Shown: piece by piece, positions 17,830 to 26,389 of the stretch
Layout: each line of letters opens with the position of its first letter
How positions within the stretch are numbered: the stretch's first letter is position 1
From: Caldisericia bacterium
Lineage (GTDB): Bacteria; Caldisericota; Caldisericia; JAAYUI01
Assembly: GCA_017999835.1 (NCBI GenBank)
Contig: JAGNLA010000002.1
Location: forward strand, 124,001 to 188,000
Direction of reading: 5' to 3'
Length of the DNA stretch: 64,000 nt
Notes under the pieces: model-generated
Told to the model about the DNA's origin: nothing
What the model saw: the letters and a program-made list of their open reading frames with translations, nothing else
The model's database searches: none
Position numbers and translations under genes: made by a program

Positions 17830-20367
17830 TTGAACAAGATTGTTATGCTTGTGTGCGCCTTGCTGGCCATTCCAGCATTTGGCATTCATAATTCGTCATC
17901 AGAGGACTTGCCCAAACCCTGGCCGCAGTTTGCCTGTGACATTGCGCACTCGTCTGTGGCTTCGGACAAATGGGACTACAAAACGTACAAAACACCGGCA
18001 TGGATACTGACAATGAAAGGCACAGACGGATTTTCTCGAAATCCAGTCATTGACAAAGGCTTGATGGTTATCGCCGATTCACAGCGGATTTATTGCATGG
18101 ACGTGATCTCCGGTAAACAGAAATGGTCATCGGACTTGGTCAACGGATGTGGCGGATCCTGCGCAATAATAGGCGATCGCGTGCTTGTTCCGACGTCAGG
18201 GAACATTCTTTCAATCGATTTGGCCACCGGCAACGTTCAGGCTTCCCTGAGCATCGGATCAGCAACATCGCCAAGTTTTTATACAGATGACTACAGCAAT
18301 ACAGGCTTCTACTTCGGAGTCCCTGGGAAACCAGGCTACGCTGCCAAATACGACATAGATTCAGGCAGGAAAAGATGGGAGATGCAGACTGAATGGGGTT
18401 GCCCGGGTGCAATCGCCGTCAACACTGAGGAAGGCATCGCCGGTGTAACATCCCACTACAGTATCTATGCTCTCGATGAGATGTACGGCTCAATGGAAAG
18501 CCAGATTGAGACAGGAACCCAGTCTTTTGCAGCAACGTCAGCCATCGACAGGTTCTGCGTCTACACCATGTCAGGCGGTGAAACATATTTGCTGCCAAAA
18601 CTTTACGAAAAGTGGAACCCGATGATCATCGACTGTGGAGGATTCACCTTCTGGCCACCTGCCCAGTTTGGCAAAACACTCATCCAGGGCAATCAGGATG
18701 GCAGGCTGGTCAACTTCGATTTAACAGGCAAGGTCATCTGGGATGTCCAAATGCCAGGGCCGGTGACAAACGGTTCAACGGTCATGGACGGAACCGTGCT
18801 TGTGCCTGTCGGTGGCTCGGACAAAACAAAGTCAGGTGTCTACATCATGGATGCCAAAACCGGCTCGCAGATAGATTTCATCAACATTCAAGCCGAGTAT
18901 GTCTTCCAGCCAGTCGTTGCCTGGCAGAGGATGTTTGTCGAGTATGGAAAGAACGAAAAATATACCAGCCGCTGGCTTGCCTGTTACGGCAAAAAACCAA
19001 GACCAGCCGACCAGGAACCAAAGCTGACAATCAAAGATTTTGTCATCACGACACAAGTGGCGTGGATGGGCGAAACACTCAAACAGGCAACACTGACAAA
19101 CTCAGGCAAGGTCAAGCTCGACCTGCTGCTGACCGGCGACACGCTCATCACTCCAACCGTTGAAACAATGACGCTTGCGCCAGGTGCATCGGAAACACTG
19201 AGGATAAAAATTGTCGGCAAAAACAAACCCGGCAAATACACGCAAAAGATAAACTGCCACATCACCGATCCCGATTATGGCGACCAGTCGCTTGGCTACA
19301 TAACGGCAATCATCACCATCACTGAGGCTGCTCCACCTGAACCGCAGGATCAGCCGCCAAACCCGCCAAGAGAGCTGCAGGCAAGGGTGGTTTACGACTA
19401 CATTCAACTGGAGTGGAAGCAACCTGACAAAGGAACAGAACCTCTTGGGTACAACGTTTTCAGAACCGTCGGCACCGATGCGTTTCCAAAAGACCCGATA
19501 AACAAGTCCAAAATCACCGACCTGACATACGCCGACAAGGAGGTCATTGCCGGGCTGCAATACACCTACAAAGTCGTTGCCCTTGGCAAGGCTGGATTGG
19601 TGTCCGACCCATCAAACACCGCAACAGCCGAAATCCCAATAAAGCTGCTGGCTGTCAAGAACCTGAAAGCAGAAAAACAAGGCGAGGGCGTGCTTTTGAC
19701 CTGGGAATCCGAGCAGCCTGTGACTTTTGTAATCGAGCGCAACGGCGACCAGGTAGGCATGACCTCAAATCTTCTGTTTTCTGACACAAACCCTCCCCAG
19801 GAAAAACTTATCTACAAGGTGTTTCCGAAGAAAGACAACCAGTTTGGCCCTGAAGCTTTTGTCATCATTGACCTTTCTCCCCAAAAGCCACCTGACCCAG
19901 ACCCAAATCCGGAACCCGAGCCTGAACCGCAACCAGAGCCGACGCCTGAAGAAAAAGAAGTCAAAATCGTTGTCGAGTTCACGGTTGGCAAGGAGATCGC
20001 CACAGTCAACGGAACGGCCAAGTTTTCAGGCGCAATCCCGTTTATCAGTAACGGCAGGATGATGGTTCCATTCAGGTTTTTGGGTGAATCCATCGGCGCA
20101 AAGGTCAGCTACACATCAGACCCAAAAACCGGCAAAGTGTTGACTGTTACTTATGAGCTTGCCGGCAAAACCGTCCAGCTGGTCATGGGCTCAAAGACTG
20201 CAATTGTTGGCGAAGACAGCGTTGAGCTTGACGCCCCTCCACAGATTTCAGGTGGCAAAACCTATGTTCCTCTCAGGTTTGTCACGGCAGCGCTGGGTGG
20301 GACCGTGGACTGGAACGCTACAGAAAAGAAAGCAACGATAACATATATCTCGAAGGTGAAGCCGTAG
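17830..20367 (+). CDS. Secreted PQQ-like beta-propeller protein with FnIII and copper-amine-oxidase-N-like domain
   Basis: 845 residues. The start is TTG 17830, fixed by GGAGG 6 nt upstream and a signal peptide right after it. Residues 40-390 form a beta-propeller of PQQ repeats (GKQKWSSDL, GRKRWEMQT, GKVIWDVQM). A CARDB-like region follows at 400-495, then FnIII at 510-600, a second FnIII-like stretch, and a Pro/Glu linker (EPEPEPQPEP) near 705-720. The last 115 residues have the MVPFRFLGESIGA / YVPLRFVTAALGG pair, as in the secreted protein at 528-3575 and the M1-like peptidase. Probably surface exposed; ligand unknown. Follows the M14 gene by 63 nt. Confidence 0.85.
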   Translation: MNKIVMLVCALLAIPAFGIHNSSSEDLPKPWPQFACDIAHSSVASDKWDYKTYKTPAWILTMKGTDGFSRNPVIDKGLMVIADSQRIYCMDVISGKQKWSSDLVNGCGGSCAIIGDRVLVPTSGNILSIDLATGNVQASLSIGSATSPSFYTDDYSNTGFYFGVPGKPGYAAKYDIDSGRKRWEMQTEWGCPGAIAVNTEEGIAGVTSHYSIYALDEMYGSMESQIETGTQSFAATSAIDRFCVYTMSGGETYLLPKLYEKWNPMIIDCGGFTFWPPAQFGKTLIQGNQDGRLVNFDLTGKVIWDVQMPGPVTNGSTVMDGTVLVPVGGSDKTKSGVYIMDAKTGSQIDFINIQAEYVFQPVVAWQRMFVEYGKNEKYTSRWLACYGKKPRPADQEPKLTIKDFVITTQVAWMGETLKQATLTNSGKVKLDLLLTGDTLITPTVETMTLAPGASETLRIKIVGKNKPGKYTQKINCHITDPDYGDQSLGYITAIITITEAAPPEPQDQPPNPPRELQARVVYDYIQLEWKQPDKGTEPLGYNVFRTVGTDAFPKDPINKSKITDLTYADKEVIAGLQYTYKVVALGKAGLVSDPSNTATAEIPIKLLAVKNLKAEKQGEGVLLTWESEQPVTFVIERNGDQVGMTSNLLFSDTNPPQEKLIYKVFPKKDNQFGPEAFVIIDLSPQKPPDPDPNPEPEPEPQPEPTPEEKEVKIVVEFTVGKEIATVNGTAKFSGAIPFISNGRMMVPFRFLGESIGAKVSYTSDPKTGKVLTVTYELAGKTVQLVMGSKTAIVGEDSVELDAPPQISGGKTYVPLRFVTAALGGTVDWNATEKKATITYISKVKP

Positions 20368-20376
20368 AAGAACTGA

Positions 20377-20457
20377 AAAATTCTTCCTCTCGACGACGTG
20401 CCGGCGCTTGTGGACTTCCTCTACAAGCTCGAGAGGCACGACTACGGCCCATTCTGG
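20377..20457 (+). pseudogene. Fragment of an interrupted reading frame at the edge of the SIR2 island
   Basis: Between the propeller gene and the SIR2 gene lies a GC-richer open stretch reading KILPLDDVPALVDFLYKL and then ERHDYGPFW, with no start codon. Composition and codon use resemble the host genes, not the AT-rich island. The final codons CCA-TTC-TGG are repeated exactly at 22396-22404 before argS, in frame with a short continuation (KNPNFSVILS). This looks like an old coding sequence split by the island. The LDDVPALVDFL string is reminiscent of GNAT N-termini, but that is a guess. Confidence 0.4.
20449..20457. repeat. Direct repeat, left copy flanking the SIR2 island
   Basis: CCATTCTGG, identical to 22396-22404; both copies are followed by an A run. 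It could be a target-site duplication or a recombination scar. Confidence 0.45.
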
Positions 20458-20499
20458 CAAAAAAATATTCTGTTGTTCCAACAAACGAAATATGGTTAT

Positions 20500-22347
20500 T
20501 TACGATATAGGAAATGGAGGCGAAACAGCATACCAGTTCTGAGCTGATGTTTTTACTTGAATCGTATAATAACACGATGTTTGAGGATTTTTGATTCCAG
20601 AACTTTTATCAAATCTAATATCAAATTTTTCACATTCTTTTATTGTCATTGGCAAAGTAATTGTTAATAAATTGCCATTAACCGTAGGTTTTATTTTTAT
20701 CTTATACCATTTACTTATATTTCTAAAACCAATTCTTTTTAATAAACATTGTAGAAAGTTATGCTTGCTAACTGAGATCGTATTATTATCAATATTTTCT
20801 GGAATTGTAAAACCGATTGGGAATGCAATAGTAATTGTATCTATATCATTAACCAATTTGATTTTATTATTCACTAAACGAATCTCTATGTCATCACTCA
20901 TGCCAAGTTTATTATTCATAAATATAATAGGATTATTTCTAATAAAATGAATTGTGTCTCTAATCTCGTATGGCTGAGATTTAAGCTTGTCCTCAGCGTT
21001 GTTAACTGCAATGCTTAAGTGATATAATCCACTTTTTGATGTGTTGATTAGGCGACAATTCGAATTGAAAACAAGACATAGTTTTCCTGATTGTTCTATC
21101 TTAAATCTATTTTGGAAAAAAATTCTAATTTTATTATTATTTATGTATTCTATATTTTGCGCATGTTGAACTCCATAACCATAATAACTCCCAGGATACA
21201 AGATAATATTATCAGCAACTACCCTTTTGAAAAATCTCAAATTTTTTAATAGAGATTTTTTTCTACCATGTTGAAAATCTATCTCAATCAATTTCAAATA
21301 TTTATTTTTACTTTTACAGACATAGTTAAAAGCAATAGCATATTCAGCACCAGATTGTAATGTCGCATTATGATTTACAGTAACATTTAATTCAGAAATA
21401 AAGATTTTTGGTATTTTTTGCTCATAATCGTCATAGGAGACTTGAGCATTATCAGTTGATGAAAATTTCTCTGACTTTAATCTTTCATAGCTTTTCCATA
21501 ATTGTTTAAAAAAATCATTACCATCTTGGACAATTGGCTTAAAATCCAGCGAATCTAATAATTCTTTTGATTCTTCTTTAAATTCATACTTATCGATCCA
21601 ATAATTGGTATATGCTTTATTATTAGTATATGATTGTTTTATTATCTCTCTCAATCTAGAATCATATTTTGCTGACCAACCACAGATTATTACACCAAAA
21701 TTATCGAAGATATCTGTCAATAATGAGTCGACACTGGAATCAAAATTAGAAAGTTCTTGACTAGTATTTTTTAGTTCAGTATCCAGATAATCACCACATA
21801 TTTTTATAAGAGATAAGTTTCTATTGGGCCAATCAGCAATAAAAGGTTTTTGATCAATAAAGCTATTCTTATCTATTATTCTTGAATAACCGATATCCTC
21901 TAGATGCAATTCCATTAATCTATCAAAGTTTGTTGTAATGATAATTTTTATTACATCTTCTTTTACTAATTTTACAATTACTTTATGTGCATTATCATCT
22001 TTGGAATTATATACGGTATCCATCTTGTGGAATGGTTCAAAGATTTCTTTTAAGTATAATCTTTTATCAGAATTTTTATTAAAATACCAGTCAATGATAT
22101 CTGAATAATCAATATTTGTTTTACCTGTTTCAGTATAATACCATTTCTCATAATCATTAAGATTCGAAAACTTTGATGAATTCATGCTGGCATACTTCTT
22201 TTTAATCAAATCCATTGATATCGAGTATGCCGTTGGTATTCCAGCAGATGTTGATAAACCAGAGCCAATTAATAGCACATATCCCCATTTATTGTTATCA
22301 AGCATACTTGCAATATTAGATATGGTTGAATCATTTGAAGGTGACAT
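20500..22347 (-). CDS. SIR2-domain protein with two C-terminal surface-type beta-sandwich repeats (candidate defence protein)
   Basis: 615 residues in very AT-rich DNA. Residues 20-300 are a SIR2-like NAD-binding domain: GSGLSTSAGIP (28-38), ITTNFD with N140, KICGD with C184 where the family has a catalytic His, and IICGWSAKYDSRLREII. Residues about 325-455 and 456-615 form two related repeats; compare GKLCLVFNSNCRLIN..GLYHLSIAV with EKFDIRFDKSSGIKN..CYYTIQV, both ending in a Pro-rich SQPYEI / SPPFPI strand. That repeat style belongs to secreted surface proteins, yet no signal peptide is present. Known SIR2 defence effectors deplete NAD on phage infection; the role here is inferred. No SD: TATAAT (22359-22354) sits 6 nt before the ATG. 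Confidence 0.8.
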   Translation of the reverse strand: MSPSNDSTISNIASMLDNNKWGYVLLIGSGLSTSAGIPTAYSISMDLIKKKYASMNSSKFSNLNDYEKWYYTETGKTNIDYSDIIDWYFNKNSDKRLYLKEIFEPFHKMDTVYNSKDDNAHKVIVKLVKEDVIKIIITTNFDRLMELHLEDIGYSRIIDKNSFIDQKPFIADWPNRNLSLIKICGDYLDTELKNTSQELSNFDSSVDSLLTDIFDNFGVIICGWSAKYDSRLREIIKQSYTNNKAYTNYWIDKYEFKEESKELLDSLDFKPIVQDGNDFFKQLWKSYERLKSEKFSSTDNAQVSYDDYEQKIPKIFISELNVTVNHNATLQSGAEYAIAFNYVCKSKNKYLKLIEIDFQHGRKKSLLKNLRFFKRVVADNIILYPGSYYGYGVQHAQNIEYINNNKIRIFFQNRFKIEQSGKLCLVFNSNCRLINTSKSGLYHLSIAVNNAEDKLKSQPYEIRDTIHFIRNNPIIFMNNKLGMSDDIEIRLVNNKIKLVNDIDTITIAFPIGFTIPENIDNNTISVSKHNFLQCLLKRIGFRNISKWYKIKIKPTVNGNLLTITLPMTIKECEKFDIRFDKSSGIKNPQTSCYYTIQVKTSAQNWYAVSPPFPIS

Positions 22348-22395
22348 AATAAGATTATATATACTTTTTCAAGTAATAAAATACATTTATGTATA

Positions 22396-22404
22396 CCATT
22401 CTGG
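22396..22404. repeat. Direct repeat, right copy flanking the SIR2 island
   Basis: CCATTCTGG, identical to 20449-20457. It lies between the SIR2 start and argS; removing the sequence between the copies would join the fragment at 20377-20457 to the argS leader in one frame. Confidence 0.45.
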
Positions 22405-22438
22405 AAAAATCCGAACTTTTCCGTTATCCTATCCCACC

Positions 22439-24079
22439 ATGGAACCAAACACACAAAAACCAAGCCAGCGCGTGGCGATATCGGCAAAGCTTGCCCAGGC
22501 GCTGCAAAAGATGGATGTAGAATTCACGCCCGACGTCATGCGTCCGGACTCTCCCGACCACGGCGACTGGTCCAGCAATTGCGCCATGGCGCTTGCGCGC
22601 CAGATGAAGAAGGCGCCGAGGATGGTTGCCGAGGAAATAATAAAAAACCTTGACCAGACGATGTTTGAGAAGGTTGAGATTGTTGGCCCGGGGTTCATGA
22701 ACTTTTTCCTCAAGCCAGAGGTTGTCACTAAATTTGTAAAGGACGCCTGCGACGAAGGTTTCGGCAGGTCGGACTTTGGCAAGGGCACAAAGGTCATGGT
22801 GGAGTTTGTCTCGGCAAACCCAACGGGGCCGGTAACGGTTGCAAACGGTCGCGGCGCACCTCTGGGCGACTCGATTTCCAGATTGCTTGAGTGGGTCGGT
22901 TACAGCGTTCACCGTGAGTTCTACGTCAATGACCGAGGCTCCAAAGTCACAAACCTTGGACGCTCGCTTGAACAAAGGTACAGACAGGCGCGAGGTTTGG
23001 ATTGGTCGATGCCTGAAGAAGGGTATCCAGGAGAATATCTTCTCGATATCGCAAAGGAAATGGTTCCTGACTTTGGCAACACCCCTTTTGACATGCCAGA
23101 CTCCGAAAGAGTAGAGTTTTTTGGCAGGCAGGCTGTCACCAGAATGATCGCCTGGCAGGAAAAGGTATTTGAAAAATTCGGCATAAAGTTTGACCTTTGG
23201 TTCTCAGAGGCCAAGATGGCGGCAGAAGGCAAAATCGAACAAACTCTTGAAAGGCTGAAAAAAACCGGCTGCATCTACGAAGCCGAGGGTGCAACATGGT
23301 TGCGTTCAACGGACTTTGGCGATGACAAGGATTTTGTCGTGGTCAAATCAACAGGTGACGCCACCTACACGCTTGGCGACATAGCCTACCACATTGGCAA
23401 GTTTGACCGTGGCTTTGACCTTGCAATCGACCTGATGGGTGCCGACCACCATGGCCACGTTGGTCCGATGCACGCAGGTCTTCAGGCTTTGGGCATCGAC
23501 CACAACAGGCTTGAGTTTGTCCTCTACCAGCTGGTGCACCTTTTCAGAGGTGAGGTTCAGGTCAAGATGAGCAAGTCCAGCGGCGAGTTTGTCACGCTCG
23601 AGGAGCTGCTTGATGAAGTTGGCGTGGATGCTGCCAGGTATTTCTACCTCATGCGTTCCAGCGACACCCATCTGAACTTTGACCTTGACCTGGCAAAGTC
23701 ACAAACAATGGACAATCCGGTCTATTATGTACAGTATGCCCATGTCAGGTGCTGCGCGATCATGGATGATGAAAGGGCAAAAGACATCGATTTGTCCAAA
23801 GCATCGCCGTTTGAGCACCAGCTTGAGAAGGCGCTTGCCATGGAGCTTGTGACTTTCCCGGACGAGGTGAAGGCGTCAGCGCTTGCCAGAACCCCTCACA
23901 GAATTGCCGCATATGCGGAGAAAATTGCGTCAGCATTCCATTCCTTCTACTACGAGTGCCACGTGCTAAACGAAGAGCCGGCCATAAAAGCCAGACGCAT
24001 GCTGCTTGTGAAAGCCACAAGAAACGTCCTGAAAGGCTGTCTTGACATTTTGGGAGTGAGCGCGCCAAACAGGATGTAA
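22439..24079 (+). CDS. argS: Arginyl-tRNA synthetase
   Basis: 546 residues charging tRNA-Arg with arginine. The N-terminal domain (5-90) precedes the class I core: SANPTGPVTVANGRG, where most ArgRS have HVGH or HIGH after TGP; the Asp/His-rich MGADHHGHVG segment; and KMSKSSGE, a clear KMSKS loop. A C-terminal DALR anticodon-binding domain (NPVYYVQYAHVRC onward) completes it. The frame is open upstream of 22439, but the protein's homologous start is this ATG. No SD is present; TATCCT (22425-22430) lies 8 nt upstream. A terminator follows. Confidence 0.93.
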   Translation: MEPNTQKPSQRVAISAKLAQALQKMDVEFTPDVMRPDSPDHGDWSSNCAMALARQMKKAPRMVAEEIIKNLDQTMFEKVEIVGPGFMNFFLKPEVVTKFVKDACDEGFGRSDFGKGTKVMVEFVSANPTGPVTVANGRGAPLGDSISRLLEWVGYSVHREFYVNDRGSKVTNLGRSLEQRYRQARGLDWSMPEEGYPGEYLLDIAKEMVPDFGNTPFDMPDSERVEFFGRQAVTRMIAWQEKVFEKFGIKFDLWFSEAKMAAEGKIEQTLERLKKTGCIYEAEGATWLRSTDFGDDKDFVVVKSTGDATYTLGDIAYHIGKFDRGFDLAIDLMGADHHGHVGPMHAGLQALGIDHNRLEFVLYQLVHLFRGEVQVKMSKSSGEFVTLEELLDEVGVDAARYFYLMRSSDTHLNFDLDLAKSQTMDNPVYYVQYAHVRCCAIMDDERAKDIDLSKASPFEHQLEKALAMELVTFPDEVKASALARTPHRIAAYAEKIASAFHSFYYECHVLNEEPAIKARRMLLVKATRNVLKGCLDILGVSAPNRM

Positions 24080-24100
24080 GAATTTTTATCTAATCACTAT

Positions 24101-24132
24101 AAAAAGATGCTCTCAAAAAGAGCATCTTTTTT
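24101..24132 (+). terminator. Intrinsic terminator of argS
   Basis: AGATGCTCT / AGAGCATCT, 9-bp perfect stem, 5-nt loop, preceded by an A run and followed by six T. Confidence 0.9.
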
Positions 24133-24140
24133 GTTATCTA

Positions 24141-24169
24141 TTGCCATTGTCAGTTAAATTAAATACTAT
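24141..24169 (+). promoter_or_regulatory. Possible promoter of the double-GNAT array
   Basis: TTGCCA (24141-24146), 17-bp spacer, TACTAT (24164-24169). The match is modest. Confidence 0.3.
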
Positions 24170-24220
24170 CTGGTCATCAATTTGGGAGTCAAGCACCCCA
24201 CAAAAAAAGGATACAAAGAC

Positions 24221-25249
24221 ATGAACATTGAATTTAGAAGGCTTGGGTACGACGAGATAATAAACAACTGCTTTGCCCAGTTCAAAGCATTCAACGATGC
24301 CTTCAGTAAAGACATTTATCCTGATGAAAACCCGGACACCGAAGACAGGCTCAAGGAGATAATTCACGAACGTGACTGCGATTTTTACAGGTTCACTGCC
24401 TTCGACGGTGACAAGATAGTTGGCTCGATATCCTCAGGCAAGCTCAAGCCGGAGCATCCAGAATACAGCTCTAGAAAGCATGTCAGCTGGCTTGAAGGTT
24501 TTGTCCTTCCACAGTACAGAAGGCGAGGGATTGGAAAGCAGCTCGTTAGGCAAGCACTCGAAATGGCTTCCCAAAACGGTGTCGAGGTCGTCAAACCCTA
24601 CACCTATTGCGATGAAGGCTTTGCGTTCATCGAAAGCCTTGGCGGAAAAGCGGTTTCGGCTCAGTCTGACAGGACACTGGAGCTTGACAAACTCGACTGG
24701 TCTCTGGTTGAATCCTGGCTCAAAATCCCTATTGGAGACCTGAAACTGGAATATTTTTCAGAATTCTCAGATGAGCTTATGGAAAGGCTCATTGATGTTT
24801 CATTTGCCTCGACGCAGGAAGTGTCTGCCATGGACAGCTGCGAGGTGCCACCAACCCTTGATGGTGAAAGGCATTCGCTGAGGGAATTCTCAGATTACAT
24901 TAAAAATACTGGTACGAGATACCATTGTCTGCTTTTGACCGACGAAGCCGGAAACATCCTTGGTTACACTGAAGGAACCATTCCCCCGGAAGACCCTGAT
25001 GTTTTCAGGCAAGCCATGACAATGGTCTGGAAACACCATCGTGGCAAGGGTTATGGCAAGTTCCTCAAAGCAGCGATGCTCGACTTTATCCGCAAAAACC
25101 TGCCAAACATAAAAAAACAGGTGACAGGCAACAACGACCTTAATGCCCCGATGCTTGCCATCAACCTAAAGCTGGGCTTCCAGCTTGTCAGGCAGTGGAA
25201 GGTCTACAGAGTTGAGGTGGCAAAAGCGCTGGACAATCTCAAAATGTAA
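24221..25249 (+). CDS. Double GNAT-domain acetyltransferase, array copy 1
   Basis: 342 residues from ATG 24221 (AAAGGA 9 nt upstream). Two GNAT domains in tandem: the first with YRRRGIGKQL (about 105-115), the second with HRGKGYGKFLKAAML and the family ending TGNNDLNAPMLAINLKLGF. Both acetyl-CoA loops are intact, so both halves could be active. It is the first of four consecutive paralogues sharing start-to-end layout. Double GNAT proteins include mycothiol synthase and Eis, but I see no specific match. Substrate unknown. Confidence 0.85.
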   Translation: MNIEFRRLGYDEIINNCFAQFKAFNDAFSKDIYPDENPDTEDRLKEIIHERDCDFYRFTAFDGDKIVGSISSGKLKPEHPEYSSRKHVSWLEGFVLPQYRRRGIGKQLVRQALEMASQNGVEVVKPYTYCDEGFAFIESLGGKAVSAQSDRTLELDKLDWSLVESWLKIPIGDLKLEYFSEFSDELMERLIDVSFASTQEVSAMDSCEVPPTLDGERHSLREFSDYIKNTGTRYHCLLLTDEAGNILGYTEGTIPPEDPDVFRQAMTMVWKHHRGKGYGKFLKAAMLDFIRKNLPNIKKQVTGNNDLNAPMLAINLKLGFQLVRQWKVYRVEVAKALDNLKM

Positions 25250-25345
25250 ATTCCAAAGCTATTGCCGACAAAAGTTAATTCCAATATCATCCAAAAACAA
25301 GAAACACGTGGGAGGTCCACGACCACAGACAAAGGAAATATTGAT

Positions 25346-26389
25346 ATGAACATAGAAATTAGAAAAGTAGAAAAAGAAGAACTTCTGGGAGATTTGTATC
25401 AGACCTACAGAATCCTTGCAATCAGGGACTTTGCCGACATGTACCCGGAGGAATCTACATTGAATGATGAGATCATCAGAACAAGACTCGAAAACAAAAA
25501 TTATGATGAAAGCAATTATTTTGCTTTTTTGGATGGGCAAATGATTGGCTATTCCGATATTAGCAGACCCAGCAGAAGCAATCCTGCTTATGAACAAAAC
25601 AAGAACAGAATTGGTTTTTGGGCTTTTATTTTGCCAGAGTATAGAAAACAGGGGCTAGGTGTAAAGCTACTTACGATGGCACTTGAAGATCCACTGCGTG
25701 AGTATATCCAAAGGCTCAGAACTTCAGCGTACAGCGCCGATGGTCGAAGGTTCGTCGAGTCGCTCGGTGGCAAGGTTGTAGAAAAAAGTTCCACACGAGA
25801 GCTTCTTGTCAAAGACATTGACTGGGAGCTGGTAGAATCATGGAAAAACATGAGTTTCTCTCCAGACAAAAAACCGGTTATAGAGTTTCATAGTAAAATT
25901 GACTGGCAAATTGTTGAGCAATTCCTGGACCTGTCTTTTGAAATAAACCTGGAACTCAGCCAGATGGACAATCGCGAGTTTATTCACACCAGAGAGTCTG
26001 AGGAGCATGACTGGAAAGAAATGCTGGAGTACTGGGGTAAAACTGGCTTTGAAAATGAATGTTTCATTCTGAAAGATTCTGCTGGTTCAACCATTGGCTA
26101 CACAATGTGCATTTTCTCATCCAGAGATCCAGACACTGTCGGTCAAAGTATGACTGCTGTCTGGAAGCACCTCCGAGGCAACGGTTATGGACAGCTCCTG
26201 AAAGCTTTGATGCTTGAAAATATTAGGACAAACCATCCGCAGATAGTAAAAATCAACACCAGCAACAACGATCTCAACGACCCAATGGTGGGTATAAACA
26301 GAAAGCTTGGGTTTGTAGAAAAAAGTCTCTGGTGTTCGTATATTGTCGACTACAGTGAGGCAATTGAAAAACTGAGGAGCAAAAAATGA
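25346..26389 (+). CDS. Double GNAT-domain acetyltransferase, array copy 2
   Basis: 347 residues from ATG 25346, with AAGGAA about 8 nt upstream. The opening MNIEIRKVEKEELLG is nearly identical to copy 3. First loop YRKQGLGVKLL, second loop LRGNGYGQLLKALML, then TSNNDLNDPMVGINRKLGF. The 96-nt gap after copy 1 has no terminator. The stop overlaps the start of copy 3 (ATGA), so the two are translated together. Confidence 0.85.
   Translation: MNIEIRKVEKEELLGDLYQTYRILAIRDFADMYPEESTLNDEIIRTRLENKNYDESNYFAFLDGQMIGYSDISRPSRSNPAYEQNKNRIGFWAFILPEYRKQGLGVKLLTMALEDPLREYIQRLRTSAYSADGRRFVESLGGKVVEKSSTRELLVKDIDWELVESWKNMSFSPDKKPVIEFHSKIDWQIVEQFLDLSFEINLELSQMDNREFIHTRESEEHDWKEMLEYWGKTGFENECFILKDSAGSTIGYTMCIFSSRDPDTVGQSMTAVWKHLRGNGYGQLLKALMLENIRTNHPQIVKINTSNNDLNDPMVGINRKLGFVEKSLWCSYIVDYSEAIEKLRSKK

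Noticed and set aside
22184-22438. Upstream in-frame extension of argS by 85 codons
   Set aside because: It overlaps the SIR2 gene on the other strand, is AT-rich and lies outside the ArgRS family's N-terminus. ATG 22439 is the natural start.
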